Below are positions 8,550-17,877 of a stretch of DNA of 64,000 nt, piece after piece. The first letter of the stretch is position 1, and every line of letters begins with the position of its first letter. The position numbers and the translations under genes were made by a program. Source of the DNA: Haloarcula vallismortis ATCC 29715 (GTDB lineage Archaea > Halobacteriota > Halobacteria > Halobacteriales > Haloarculaceae); NCBI RefSeq assembly GCF_000337775.1, contig NZ_AOLQ01000007.1, forward strand, positions 147,028 through 211,027. The letters are read 5' to 3'. The notes below the pieces were generated by a model, which was given only the letters and a program-made list of their open reading frames with translations, did not search any database and was not told where the DNA came from.

Positions 8550-9511
8550 CAGTCGTTCACCCCGTCGGCGAGCTTGCCTTTCTTGACGTTGAGCCACATG
8601 AACGCGCCGATGAACACGAGCGCGATGATGCTGATAGCCGCACCACGGCCGTACTGCTGGAACGACAGCGCCTCGCGATAGCCGTAGACGACGATGAGTT
8701 CGTTCGCCCGTGCTGGGCCGCCCTGGTTAAACACGAACGGGATGAGGAACTGCTGGAACGACGCCGCCGAGGTCAGAATCGACGCGAACAGGACCGGTCG
8801 TTTGATCGACGGGAGGGTGATGTGGGCAAAGCGTGCGAGAAAGCCCGCACCGTCGACGACGGCCGCCTCGTGGAGCTCTTCGGGCACGTCCTGCAGCGCG
8901 CTGACAGTGATGATGACCATGAACGGGTACGCCAGCCACGCCTCCGTGACGTTGTACGCGACGAAGGCGGTCCAGCGGCCCGAAAGCCACGCGACTGAAC
9001 TCACTCCGAACGCGGTCAGCAGTTGGTTCATCAGCCCGAACTCGGCGGAGCTAAAGATGCCGCGCCACACCGTGATGGTGAAGATCGGCGGCAGCCCCAT
9101 CGGGAAGATGATGAGCGAGCGCAGGACGCGTTTGCCGCGGACGAGGTCGCTTGTTACAATAAGCGCGATAGCCAGGCTCGCCCCGATTTTGAGCGTGACG
9201 CTCGTGGCGACGAACAGCCAGGTGACCCCGAAGGAGTTCCAGAACTGGCCGTCGGTCAATACGTCGGCGTAGTTCTCTAGGCCGACGAACAGCGCGTCAC
9301 CGAACGTGAGCACGGCGACAATGCCCTCACCAGCGAACAGGTTCGCCGGTTCGGCGTTGGTAAAGGAGATCCCCAGCAGGTAGAGGACCGGGAACAGCAT
9401 GAACGCCGAGAAGACGAACAGTCCCGGAAGCACTAGCAGTAACGACGCGTCGTCTCGCGTCAGAAACGGGACCGACTCAATGCGGTCCGCCGCTCGTGAA
9501 ACGGTACTCAT
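8549..9511 (-). CDS. malF: carbohydrate ABC transporter permease, MalF type
   Basis: This 320-residue permease has about six transmembrane helices and the EAA loop HEAAVVDGAGFLARFAH (about residue 215). It is the partner of the MalG-like permease, whose start overlaps its stop. The substrate-binding lipoprotein gene ends 10 bases upstream. It is shorter than enterobacterial MalF because it lacks the large periplasmic P2 domain, as is usual for archaeal and Gram-positive sugar permeases. Confidence 0.88.
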   Translation of the reverse strand: MSTVSRAADRIESVPFLTRDDASLLLVLPGLFVFSAFMLFPVLYLLGISFTNAEPANLFAGEGIVAVLTFGDALFVGLENYADVLTDGQFWNSFGVTWLFVATSVTLKIGASLAIALIVTSDLVRGKRVLRSLIIFPMGLPPIFTITVWRGIFSSAEFGLMNQLLTAFGVSSVAWLSGRWTAFVAYNVTEAWLAYPFMVIITVSALQDVPEELHEAAVVDGAGFLARFAHITLPSIKRPVLFASILTSAASFQQFLIPFVFNQGGPARANELIVVYGYREALSFQQYGRGAAISIIALVFIGAFMWLNVKKGKLADGVND

Positions 9512-9521
9512 GGGTCAGTGC

Positions 9522-10802
9522 TCACTCCCAGTTGCTGCGGATTTCCTCGGCGGCGGTCGTCAGCGCGTCTTTGGCGCTCGAATCGCCGTTGAACGCCTCG
9601 ATGAGGGCGTTCTCCAGTGGCGACCACACCTTGTTCATGCGCGGGTCGGTCGGCATCGGGACGCCCTGGCTGACGGTCTGTGAGTACGTCTGGACGTGGT
9701 CCGGGAGTTCGTCGCTGCCGACGAGGCTGTCGAGCACCGGAATCGCGCCCTGCTCTTCAGCGAGTCGCGTGGCGTGATCCTCGTTGGTGGCGAACCACTC
9801 GACGAAGTTCCGGGCGGCCGTGGCGGCGGCTCCGCCCTCGTTCATCGCGTCCGCGAAGTACCACATCGAGATGCCGGTGTACGGCGTCACCTCGCCGCCG
9901 TCGATTTCAGGGAACGTCGCCACCTCGTAGTTCAGGTCGCTCTGGTTCAGTGTCGCCAGGTACCACGGCCCGTTGACCGCGAAGGCGGCGTTGCCCTCCG
10001 AGAACGTCGCGGCCTGCGGTTCGTAGTTCGGGTCGTCGGGCATGTACGGACGGAGAGTATCGAGCGCGAACTGGAGCCCTTCGATGGCTTCGTCGGCATC
10101 CAGCCCGAGCGCCGGGTCCTGCTCCGGGTCGAAGTAGTAGCCGCCAAAGGCCTGTATCCACCCGCTGGTGAAGTACGGGTCAAACGGCGCGGCGAGCCCA
10201 TACTGGCTGCTGCTCGGGTCGTGGTAGGCCTCCATTGCCGCCACCATGTCGTCGATAGTCTCAGGCGGTTCGTCGACGATATCTGCGTTGTAGATGAGCG
10301 TCACCGTCTCCGCCGAGTGCGGGAGGCCGACGACGGCGTCGTCGAACTGGACGGCCGAGGCGGCAGCATCCGTGAACTGGTCTAAGCTCACGGAGAGTGC
10401 GTCGGACTGGTCGACGACAAACTCCCGCTGGTAGTAGTCGCCGACCCAGTCGTGTGCCCACTCGAAGATCTCCGGCCCCTGGCCGGCCGGAATCGCGCTT
10501 GTGGTCTTCTTCTCCATGTTGGAGATATCCGACCCCTCGACGCCGAACTCCGTCTCGCTCTCGAAGGCCTGCATCGCGGCCTTGCGTGCAGGAATCTCCG
10601 AATCCTGCAGCTGGTACCACGCCGTCGCGGTCCCGCCGGACTGCTGACTCCCGCCGCCGGACCCATCGCCCGAACCGTCGCCGGTTGCCGTTCCCCCGTC
10701 CGAGCCGCCGCTTCCCTGCTCTTGCACGCTACAGCCAGCCAAGGCTGCAGCCGCCCCGATACCGCCGATTCGTTTGAGCACCGCCCGTCGTTCCATTGTC
10801 AT
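9522..10802 (-). CDS. malE: carbohydrate ABC transporter substrate-binding lipoprotein, MalE type
   Basis: This 426-residue solute-binding protein starts with MTMERRAVLKRIGG. The twin arginine followed by a hydrophobic stretch and the lipobox LAGC indicate Tat export and lipid anchoring, as is typical of haloarchaea. A Gly/Ser/Asp-rich linker follows, then the bilobed cluster-1 binding fold (for example the NGPWYLATL region near residue 285). It should capture maltose or maltodextrins outside the cell for the two downstream permeases. The start at 10802 was chosen because upstream in-frame codons do not fit a Tat signal. A start at 10796 is equally possible. Confidence 0.88.
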   Translation of the reverse strand: MTMERRAVLKRIGGIGAAAALAGCSVQEQGSGGSDGGTATGDGSGDGSGGGSQQSGGTATAWYQLQDSEIPARKAAMQAFESETEFGVEGSDISNMEKKTTSAIPAGQGPEIFEWAHDWVGDYYQREFVVDQSDALSVSLDQFTDAAASAVQFDDAVVGLPHSAETVTLIYNADIVDEPPETIDDMVAAMEAYHDPSSSQYGLAAPFDPYFTSGWIQAFGGYYFDPEQDPALGLDADEAIEGLQFALDTLRPYMPDDPNYEPQAATFSEGNAAFAVNGPWYLATLNQSDLNYEVATFPEIDGGEVTPYTGISMWYFADAMNEGGAAATAARNFVEWFATNEDHATRLAEEQGAIPVLDSLVGSDELPDHVQTYSQTVSQGVPMPTDPRMNKVWSPLENALIEAFNGDSSAKDALTTAAEEIRSNWE

Positions 10803-10833
10803 TGATAGATATGGGATGAAATAGTCCTTCACA

Positions 10834-10840
10834 ACTTAAA
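10834..10840 (-). promoter_or_regulatory. TATA-like box of the malEFG operon
   Basis: On the minus strand TTTAAGT sits 32-38 bases before the start of the binding-protein gene. The 211-base divergent gap to the amylase gene (10803-11013) is AT-richer than its surroundings and contains no gene. It also holds AATGA-N8-TCATT at 10941-10958, on the amylase side. Confidence 0.4.
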
Positions 10841-11013
10841 TCATTCGGAAATCGAAGGAGACAATGATGATAGATTCCGGGGACCGACCTGTGATAGCCC
10901 CGCTGTGTGTCGGTTCAACGAAGTCGAACGTTGGCCGATAAATGAGGTAATAGTCATTCTCAAATTCAACTGGAAGCGTAACACTCACGGCACCAACCCC
11001 GCACCGTAGGCGT

Positions 11014-13113
11014 ATGCATCACCCAGGTCCGCCGCGGTTTGTCACCGTCGGCGAATCGGTCGAACTGGCACCGCGCCAGCCCGACCCCGACATGACTGCC
11101 GAGTGGCAGTTAGTCGAGCGGCCAGCGGCAAGTACGGCGACGCTCGGCGACGGTCCGGTCTGTCACCTCGAACCAGACGCTCCGGGCGCCTACCGGGCCG
11201 AGCTAACCGCCCCTGACGGGACACACGAGCAGGTCGTCCGGGCGTTCCCGGGCGTCACCGAGACAGCACAGTTCAGCGTCACGCAAGAGGACTTCGAGCA
11301 CGACGACGACACCGATGCCCTCGCTGTTGCCGACCGTGCCATCGTCATCGGGAAATTCAACGATTTCACGATGGGGACACACTGGGCTGAGCGCGAGGGC
11401 GACGAGTGGGTCATCGAGACAGACCTGCCGCCGGGAACCCACCACGCCATCTTCAGCTTCGACGGCTCCTTCGAGTCGACCGCGACCGACGAGGTCACTG
11501 TCGACGGTCCCGGCCGACCGCGGGTCGAACTCACCGGTACGACAGCAGACGGCGACCTCGTCGTCTCGGCGGACGCCCACGCGGCTCCGTCGGGGAGCGA
11601 ACCGGAAGTCGAGTTCTATCTCGACGGCCGAGACGCGCTGGAAGAGTCGGCTGTGCTCATCGACGGCGACGAACTCCGGGTTCCACGGGAAGCACTACCC
11701 GGAACGGCCCGCATTCACGCGGTTGCCGTCGCCGAGCGCCACAGCGTCGCGGATACGCTGGTCGTGGAATGCGGCAGGGAAAGCGGGGAGACGGGCACAG
11801 GCAAGACGGGTTCCGTCTCGCGACCGGCAGACCCACCGTCTTGGGCCAGCGACGCCACCATCTACGAGATATTCGTCCGGTCGTTCGCCGGCGAAACCGT
11901 CGACACCACCTTCGAGGCCATCGAACGCCGAGTCCCCTATATCGAGTCACTGGGCGTCGACGTGGTGTGGCTCACGCCCGTCCAGGCGAGTCCGACCCGG
12001 CACGGCTACCACATCACGGACTTCTTCGACACTGCCGCGGATCTGGGGACGCGCGAGGAATTCGAATCGCTGGTCGACCGACTCCACGACGCAGGAATCC
12101 GAGTCGTCTTCGACCTGGTAATCAACCACAGCTCGCGGGACCACCCGGCCTTCCAGCTCCACCGGGCCGGCGTCCCCGAGTACGCCGATTACTACGAGCG
12201 AATCCCGGCGTCACAGGACGTCTCCGACGTCGATTGGGCGGGGGAGGATGCCCCGGGCTACTACTTCAACTGGACGCGGATTCCGAACCTCAACTACGAC
12301 TCGCTTTCCGTCCGGCGCTGGATGCTCGACGTGGTAGACGAATGGCGCGACGTGGTCGATGGGTTCCGCTGTGACGTGGCCTGGGGCGTACCACACGGGT
12401 TCTGGAAGGAGGCCCGGGAGCGGGTGAAAGCCGACGACCCCGGGTTCCTGCTGCTCGACGAGACGGTCCCGCGTGACGCCGCCTTCGCCGAAAACGAGTT
12501 CGACGTCCACTACGACACAGACCTGTTCGACACGCTCCGCGACATCGGAACCGGCGACGAACCGGCGTCAGCACTGTTCGAAGCGCTTGACGCGACTGTC
12601 GAGCACGGCTACCCCGACCGCGCCGGCCACATGCGATACGTCGATAACCACGACGAGGACCGCTACATCGACGAGTGCGGGGGTGCGTCGCTACGGGCGG
12701 CTGTCGGGGCTACGTTTACGCTCCCCGGAACGCCGATGATATACGCCGGACAGGAACGGGGCGTCGAACAACAGCGCGGGACGATGCGCTGGCATGACGG
12801 CGACAACGCGCTGACCGACTTCCACCGGCGACTGGTAGCGCTGCGATCGGACCACGCCGCACTCCGCGCGCCCGGGGTGTATCCGGTGTCCCACACCGTC
12901 GAAACGGGCGATTCGGACAGAGTCGTCGCGTACGAGCGCACCGACGGCGACGAGACGCTGATAGTCGTTCTGCACTTCGGCGACGGCACGGTGAGTGTCT
13001 CACTGGACAGTGCAGTTGGGGACACTGACCTTCTCAGCGGTAATCCGGTCGGTAGCGACGGAACGGTTGCGGTCGAAGATATCGTCGTGTTACCGGCGGC
13101 GAGCGGCCGCTGA
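11014..13113 (+). CDS. cytoplasmic GH13 alpha-amylase family enzyme with N-terminal beta domain
   Basis: This is a 699-residue protein without a signal peptide. Residues about 1-250 form beta-rich regions, including a CBM48/isoamylase-N-like part around GKFNDF. The GH13 barrel follows: region I DLVINHSS (N371, H372), region II GFRCDVAW with nucleophile D454, region III LLLDET with acid/base E483, and region IV YVDNHDED with D547. All catalytic residues are present, so it should cleave alpha-1,4 glucans inside the cell, like neopullulanase or cyclomaltodextrinase. It is divergent from the malE operon and lies upstream of malK, which implies it digests imported maltodextrins. The exact specificity is unknown. 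Confidence 0.88.
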   Translation: MHHPGPPRFVTVGESVELAPRQPDPDMTAEWQLVERPAASTATLGDGPVCHLEPDAPGAYRAELTAPDGTHEQVVRAFPGVTETAQFSVTQEDFEHDDDTDALAVADRAIVIGKFNDFTMGTHWAEREGDEWVIETDLPPGTHHAIFSFDGSFESTATDEVTVDGPGRPRVELTGTTADGDLVVSADAHAAPSGSEPEVEFYLDGRDALEESAVLIDGDELRVPREALPGTARIHAVAVAERHSVADTLVVECGRESGETGTGKTGSVSRPADPPSWASDATIYEIFVRSFAGETVDTTFEAIERRVPYIESLGVDVVWLTPVQASPTRHGYHITDFFDTAADLGTREEFESLVDRLHDAGIRVVFDLVINHSSRDHPAFQLHRAGVPEYADYYERIPASQDVSDVDWAGEDAPGYYFNWTRIPNLNYDSLSVRRWMLDVVDEWRDVVDGFRCDVAWGVPHGFWKEARERVKADDPGFLLLDETVPRDAAFAENEFDVHYDTDLFDTLRDIGTGDEPASALFEALDATVEHGYPDRAGHMRYVDNHDEDRYIDECGGASLRAAVGATFTLPGTPMIYAGQERGVEQQRGTMRWHDGDNALTDFHRRLVALRSDHAALRAPGVYPVSHTVETGDSDRVVAYERTDGDETLIVVLHFGDGTVSVSLDSAVGDTDLLSGNPVGSDGTVAVEDIVVLPAASGR

Positions 13114-13164
13114 CAGCGGCCGGTCCCACACCCGCATCGGCCCGCTAGAACTTCTATGAAAAAT

Positions 13165-13188
13165 CCCATCAAACTTATTAGCGATGGG
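13165..13188 (+). promoter_or_regulatory. malK promoter: TATA box inside a CCCATC/GATGGG palindrome
   Basis: A perfect 6-base inverted repeat, CCCATC (13165-13170) and GATGGG (13183-13188), encloses ACTTATTA (13173-13180), which lies 25-32 bases before the ATG at 13205. A protein bound across the palindrome would cover the TATA box. The TrmB-type regulator at 16789-17844 is the obvious candidate. Confidence 0.5.
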
Positions 13189-13204
13189 TGTGAGACTCTG
13201 TGTA

Positions 13205-14371
13205 ATGGCGAGTCTCGAACTAGACGGTCTCCGCAAGGAGTTCGACGGTGGCTCCATCGTGGCGGTCGACGACATCGACCTGTCCATCAACGATGGAGAG
13301 TTCGTAACGGTCGTCGGCCCCTCGGGGTGTGGGAAGTCGACGACACTGCGGATGATTGCCGGCCTCGAACGACCGACGAGCGGCCGTATCCGCATCGGCG
13401 ACGAGGACGTGACGGATGTCCACGCCCGCAAGCGCGACGTGGCGATGGTGTTTCAGAACTACGCGCTGTACCCGCACAAGTCCATCCGGCAGAACATGGC
13501 GTTCGGTCTTCGGATGAGTACGGACCTCTCAAAAGCGGAACGGCAGGAGCGAGTCACTGAGACGGCCGAGATGATGGGCATCGGCGACCTGCTTGATGAC
13601 ACGCCGGACCAGCTCTCCGGCGGACAGAAGCAGCGAGTCGCGCTCGGGCGCGCTATCGTCCGGGAGCCGGACGTGTTCCTCTTCGACGAGCCGCTCAGCA
13701 ACCTCGACGCGAAGCTCCGGACGACGATGCGGACGGAGATACAGCGCCTGCAAGAAGAACTCGGAATCACGGCCGTCTACGTCACCCACGACCAGGAGGA
13801 AGCTATGACGATGGGCGACCGCATCGTCATCCTCAACGACGGAAAACTCCAGCAGGCCGGCCAGCCAAAGACGGTGTACGAGAACCCGACGAACCAGTTC
13901 GTCGGCGGCTTCGTCGGCTCACCCTCGATGAATTTCCTCGACGTGACCGCGGAGCCAGTCGGCGACGGCGTGCGCCTCACCGGCGTGAACAATGAGTTCG
14001 CGTATGACCTCACGGGCGGCCGTGCCGGTTCGTTCGGAGATATCCAGCGCGGGTCGTACGTGCTGGGTGTCCGACCGGAACACGTTTCGGTCAGCAGTGG
14101 TGGCGAACAGAATGCCGTCCCGGCGACAGTCGACGTGCTCGAACCCATCGGCAGCGACAATTACCTCTATCTCGATCTGGGCGGATCGAAAACCGGGTTC
14201 GAGGGCGACAGTGCACCGGATTTCATCGCCAGAGTGAGCACCGACGTGGAGCCGGCCATCGGCGAGCAAGTTCGTGTGTCGTTCGACGAATCCGCCGTCC
14301 ACCTGTTCGACCCGGAGACCGGCGAGGCAGTTACGGCCGGCGAGGACGCGCCCGTTGCAACGCCACAGTAG
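13205..14371 (+). CDS. malK: sugar ABC transporter ATPase, MalK/UgpC/MsmK type
   Basis: This 388-residue ATPase has Walker [10 protein letters not shown] (residues 38-46), the signature LSGGQ, and Walker [12 protein letters not shown], then the H-loop in VTHDQEEAM. The C-terminal third (about 240-370) is the OB/MOP-type regulatory domain of MalK-like proteins. It should power the MalEFG importer, which is encoded on the other side of the amylase gene. The ATG at 13205 fits the family ([13 protein letters not shown]) and a TATA box 25-32 bases upstream. An upstream in-frame start at 13184 would fall inside the promoter palindrome. Confidence 0.92.
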   Translation: MASLELDGLRKEFDGGSIVAVDDIDLSINDGEFVTVVGPSGCGKSTTLRMIAGLERPTSGRIRIGDEDVTDVHARKRDVAMVFQNYALYPHKSIRQNMAFGLRMSTDLSKAERQERVTETAEMMGIGDLLDDTPDQLSGGQKQRVALGRAIVREPDVFLFDEPLSNLDAKLRTTMRTEIQRLQEELGITAVYVTHDQEEAMTMGDRIVILNDGKLQQAGQPKTVYENPTNQFVGGFVGSPSMNFLDVTAEPVGDGVRLTGVNNEFAYDLTGGRAGSFGDIQRGSYVLGVRPEHVSVSSGGEQNAVPATVDVLEPIGSDNYLYLDLGGSKTGFEGDSAPDFIARVSTDVEPAIGEQVRVSFDESAVHLFDPETGEAVTAGEDAPVATPQ

Positions 14372-14510
14372 GGCCATAGCCAGTGACTCACGGTCAGGCG
14401 TAGTCGCTGTTTTCGACTCGTTATAGACCGCCTACGGCCATCCACGACGTTGTCCACCGTCAAGCATCCCGGTCTATCTAAAACGGTTACTCGCAGGCGC
14501 CCGGTTACTC

Positions 14511-14590
14511 ATACTGTTGGACGTAACTTCGTGAAGATCTTCGCTACTCCGGGGTGGCGAAGTTCTTGAAAGGCTTACGTCCGACAGTAT
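14511..14590. repeat. 80-bp imperfect palindrome, MITE-like or long bidirectional terminator
   Basis: The two ends are near-perfect 16-base inverted repeats: ATACTGTTGGACGTAA at the left and, on the other strand, ATACTGTCGGACGTAA at the right (15 of 16 identical). Pairing continues inward with AAGATCTTCGC against AAGAACTTCGC and ends in a GC-rich loop, so nearly the whole 80 bases can fold into one hairpin. It lies between two convergent genes (malK and the glucoamylase) and ends 8 bases from the glucoamylase stop. No clear target-site duplication is visible. The rest of the 14372-14597 gap holds no gene. Confidence 0.65.
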
Positions 14591-14597
14591 CAGCAGT

Positions 14598-16616
14598 TTA
14601 CTCGCGGACGCTCAGCGGCTCGGCAGTGAGCTCCCCGGTGTCAGCGAGGTGGGCCACAGTTGCCAGCCGGAGCGCGTGGGGCCAGCCGAGCGGCGTGCCA
14701 CAGTCCGGCGTCCCGTCGTCGAACAGTTGCTCGGGGAGATAGCCGCTGGACTGGACGAGCGAGCCACCGGGAAGAATCTCGTCCAGCAGATCACGGGACC
14801 GGGCGTAGGCCGCCGCCGCCCGGCTGTCGTCGGCAGCACGTAGAAGCGCACCCAGTTGAGCGGCGCTGTTTGCGCCCCATGCCGTCGAGACGGTCCAGAT
14901 TTTTTCGCGGTCTTGCGAGCCACGCCGCCAGTCGTCGCCCTCGAAGCGGATGAGGCCGCGGATGTCGCCGGTGTCCCGTTCCAGCCCGTCGAGTGTCGTC
15001 TCGACGTGGGTCCAGAGCCGGTCGAGGGTCTTCGCCGGCAGGTCGATGCTCTTGGCGGCGACGCGACAGGCCGCAGGGAGGGCCAGCGTCGCGGAGTCCA
15101 GCCGGTCATCGATTGCGCCGTCGTGTTCGCGGAGGGCGTAGCAATCACCGGTCCAGAGTGCATCCAGCGCCGACAGCATCGTTTTAGCCTGTGCTCGGGC
15201 GTGGTCCCGGAGCGTGGCACAGACGGGCGCGCGGGCGACGGCCGCGTAGGCGTGCAAGAAGGTCGCAGCGGTGTGCGTGAACCGGCCCTGCATGTTCTCC
15301 CATGCGTTCTGGCAAGCGATGGGGAGGCCGTCGTCGCCCAGTGTGTCGTCGATGCTCTCGACGGCGCGCCCAAGTGTGGCTTCGATTCGGTCCGAGTCTG
15401 CCGGCTCGCCGGTCCGGAGGAACGTCGCGAGGAAAGTAGCGACGCTCGCGGTCTGGTCGGCCTGATAGTCCGCGTCGGAGCCGCTTTCGAGTCGGGCGTT
15501 CGCCCAGCCCGGCGCGAGCGTCTCGTCGCCGGGCCAGACGCGGTGGGGCCAGCTCCCGTCCGGCTGCTGAGTGCGACAGTAGAATTCGGCGGAGCGCCGG
15601 TGCCAGGAATCGAGCCCGAGGTCGAACGCCGAGTCGGCTTCAAGCAGGAACGCCGAGATCTCAGCGTCGTCACGGAACCATGTGTAGCCATAGCCGCCAG
15701 AGGTGACGTAGTACGGGTCGAAGTCCGGCGCGGCGATTCTAGCCCCGTTTGCGGCCGATAGCAGCGAGAGGACGCGGAGGTCGGCCACGACGCTCTCGCG
15801 GCTCGGCGTGTCAGCGGGTACGACCCATCGCCGCTGTGCCTGTCCCGCTTCAAGCAGCGTCTCCGAGGTGTAGTGGTCGCTCACCAGCCGGTCGATAGTC
15901 GATAGCGCCGCGTCACGGTCGATATCGTTGGTGTCCGTCAGCAACGTCGCCAGCGTGACGCCGCCGTCGACGAACGGCGCGGCCAGCACGACGCCGCCGG
16001 TCAGTGTCGTGTCCTCGTACCGCCGCGCCCCGGTAGCCCGAGGGAACGAAACCGGGTCGTCGTCAACGAGTTCGGGGAATCGCTCGGGAATCTGTCCACG
16101 GACGGTGTCGAGTTCGGTGGAGACGCCGGCAAAGTCGTGTTCGGACCGGTGGTAAGCCTCGATGGTGTTTCCGTGCATCAGGAGGCTCTGCTGGCCGTCC
16201 CGCCCGTCCGGTGCGAAGTCGAGGAACGCCCGCAGCGACACCCTCTCGGGCGCGTCGCCGCGGAGTTCGAACCGGGTGACGTGGGCCTGCTCGATGGTGC
16301 GGTCCGTCTGGACGACGGCCCAGTCGCCACAGTCGTGGACTGTCTCGACAACACCGGTGTCGCCGCGATATCGCTGGTCGGTGTTGGGCCCGAACCACGT
16401 CTTCGAGTCCGCCTCGACGCCGAACCGCGAGCGGTCGATACCAGTGAGCCCACACAGCGGATAGGAGTAGTCCCGCAGCGAGCCATCGCTGTCGACATGC
16501 ACCAACCGGCCGTCGAGTCCGGAGAACATGCCCGTCGTAGAGCGGAACTCGCCCGGGAACTGATGGCGGCGGTCCCGCGTCCGCTTGAAGTCGTTGAGTG
16601 CCGTCCGGAGCGTCAT
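14598..16616 (-). CDS. GH15 family glucan hydrolase (glucoamylase-like), cytoplasmic
   Basis: This 672-residue protein begins MTLRTALNDFKRTRDRRHQF and has no signal peptide. An N-terminal beta-sandwich (about 1-270) precedes an (alpha/alpha)6 barrel. The sequence SGGYGYTWFRDDAEIS (about 350) corresponds to the substrate-binding WxRD element of GH15 enzymes, and SWPHRVWP and LGWPHALRL lie where the active-site helices are expected. It should release glucose from imported or amylase-cut maltodextrins. The ATG at 16616 lies 25-34 bases from a strong TATA box. A longer upstream reading frame would run through this promoter and was rejected. Alternative activity, such as trehalase or dextran glucosidase, is possible. 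Confidence 0.85.
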   Translation of the reverse strand: MTLRTALNDFKRTRDRRHQFPGEFRSTTGMFSGLDGRLVHVDSDGSLRDYSYPLCGLTGIDRSRFGVEADSKTWFGPNTDQRYRGDTGVVETVHDCGDWAVVQTDRTIEQAHVTRFELRGDAPERVSLRAFLDFAPDGRDGQQSLLMHGNTIEAYHRSEHDFAGVSTELDTVRGQIPERFPELVDDDPVSFPRATGARRYEDTTLTGGVVLAAPFVDGGVTLATLLTDTNDIDRDAALSTIDRLVSDHYTSETLLEAGQAQRRWVVPADTPSRESVVADLRVLSLLSAANGARIAAPDFDPYYVTSGGYGYTWFRDDAEISAFLLEADSAFDLGLDSWHRRSAEFYCRTQQPDGSWPHRVWPGDETLAPGWANARLESGSDADYQADQTASVATFLATFLRTGEPADSDRIEATLGRAVESIDDTLGDDGLPIACQNAWENMQGRFTHTAATFLHAYAAVARAPVCATLRDHARAQAKTMLSALDALWTGDCYALREHDGAIDDRLDSATLALPAACRVAAKSIDLPAKTLDRLWTHVETTLDGLERDTGDIRGLIRFEGDDWRRGSQDREKIWTVSTAWGANSAAQLGALLRAADDSRAAAAYARSRDLLDEILPGGSLVQSSGYLPEQLFDDGTPDCGTPLGWPHALRLATVAHLADTGELTAEPLSVRE

Positions 16617-16625
16617 TGGAGAGAG

Positions 16626-16656
16626 ACACCACTGCAGGGGATATAAAATATGGTGT
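16626..16656 (-). promoter_or_regulatory. glucoamylase promoter: TATA box inside an ACACCA/TGGTGT palindrome
   Basis: The plus strand reads ATATAAAATA at 16641-16650, a strong TATA box for the minus-strand gene starting at 16616. It is enclosed by a 6-base inverted repeat ACACCA (16626-16631) and TGGTGT (16651-16656). The layout resembles the malK promoter, although the half-sites differ. Confidence 0.5.
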
Positions 16657-16756
16657 AATAGTTTTTCATTCTTGTGACCGCCGGCGCGAGACGGTCGACG
16701 GTACGTCCCCCGCCGGCGGCTCCAAGGCATTTCCGGGCTACACAGCACCGAAACAC

Positions 16757-16764
16757 AGTTATCC
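16757..16764 (+). promoter_or_regulatory. TATA-like box of the TrmB-type regulator gene
   Basis: AGTTATCC lies 25-32 bases before the ATG at 16789, consistent with a leaderless transcript. Confidence 0.4.
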
Positions 16765-16788
16765 GCCGCCCGTACCAGATGTGAACAG

Positions 16789-17844
16789 ATGGACGATTCG
16801 ACTCTCAGGGATAGGCTGGGGCAACTGGGCCTGTCGGAGAAGGAAGTCGACACGTACCTGTCGATTCTCGGCAGCGGCGAGGCCACAGCCAGCGAAATCG
16901 CCGACGACACCGGCGTCTCCAAACGGTACGTCTACAGCATCAGCGAATCGCTCGAAGACCGCGGGTTCGTCGAGGTCAACGACCACGTCGTGCCCACGAC
17001 GATACGCGCCCGGCCGCCCGAGGAAGTCATCGACGCGCTGACCGACCAACTCGAAGAGATGGGCGGGGCGCTCGACTCCCGGTACTCCGCGAGCGCGCGG
17101 GAACCCCAGCAGTTCGACGTCATCAAGTCGCGGGTGACAGTCATCAAGCGGCTCACCGAGTACATCAGGAACGCGGAGCGCGAGATTATGCTGTCGGTGC
17201 CCCAGCAGTACCTCCCGGAGATATCGGGAGAGCTAACCGCGGCCGTCGACCGCGGCGTCCTCGTGATGCTGGTCGTCAGCAGCGCCGACGGCATAGTTCC
17301 CGAGGACGTGAGCGGGCTGGCCTCTGTCACCCGGTCCTGGGACCAGCCGATGCCGATAATGCTCACCGTCGACGCCCAGTTCGGCCTCGTCTCACCGACC
17401 GAAATGGTGATACGCACCAACTCCGACCAGCGCGCAATCGCCTTCGTCCAGCAACAGCTCGTCCCCGTGCTGTCGGGGTCGTTCCTCGGCAACTACTGGC
17501 TGATGGCCACCGAGGAAACCGTCGCCGACCCGACCACGCTCCCGGCCACCTACCACGACTTCCGTCACGCCGTGCTTCAGGCGACGCTGCACCTGCGCGC
17601 CGGCCACGACATCCACGTCTCCGCGGGCGTGCGGGCTGTACAGGCCGACGACGACACCACGACCACCATCGAGGGGACCGTCGTCGAGACGAAACAGGGG
17701 CTCGTCGAGCCGGGGACCAACTCCTACCCTATCGAACACACGCTGATCGTCGATATCGGCGACCGGACTGTCTCGCTGGGCGGCCCCGGGTCGTTCATCG
17801 AAGACTACGAGACCGACGAGGTTACGCTCTCACAGCCGGAGTAA
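16789..17844 (+). CDS. TrmB family sugar-responsive transcriptional regulator
   Basis: This 351-residue protein has an N-terminal winged helix (about residues 10-75; recognition region TASEIADDTGVSKRYVYSI), a short coiled segment, and a C-terminal sugar-binding TrmB domain (about 105-345). TrmB proteins in Thermococcales and Halobacterium repress or activate sugar transport and central carbon genes, with bound sugar acting as effector. Its place beside the glucan import and degradation genes makes it the likely controller of malEFG, amylase, malK and glucoamylase. The target motif is not known here; palindromes overlapping two of the promoters are candidates. Confidence 0.88.
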   Translation: MDDSTLRDRLGQLGLSEKEVDTYLSILGSGEATASEIADDTGVSKRYVYSISESLEDRGFVEVNDHVVPTTIRARPPEEVIDALTDQLEEMGGALDSRYSASAREPQQFDVIKSRVTVIKRLTEYIRNAEREIMLSVPQQYLPEISGELTAAVDRGVLVMLVVSSADGIVPEDVSGLASVTRSWDQPMPIMLTVDAQFGLVSPTEMVIRTNSDQRAIAFVQQQLVPVLSGSFLGNYWLMATEETVADPTTLPATYHDFRHAVLQATLHLRAGHDIHVSAGVRAVQADDDTTTTIEGTVVETKQGLVEPGTNSYPIEHTLIVDIGDRTVSLGGPGSFIEDYETDEVTLSQPE

Positions 17845-17877
17845 CGGACGCCGTCCCGCCGACGCGAGCCGAGCGGC

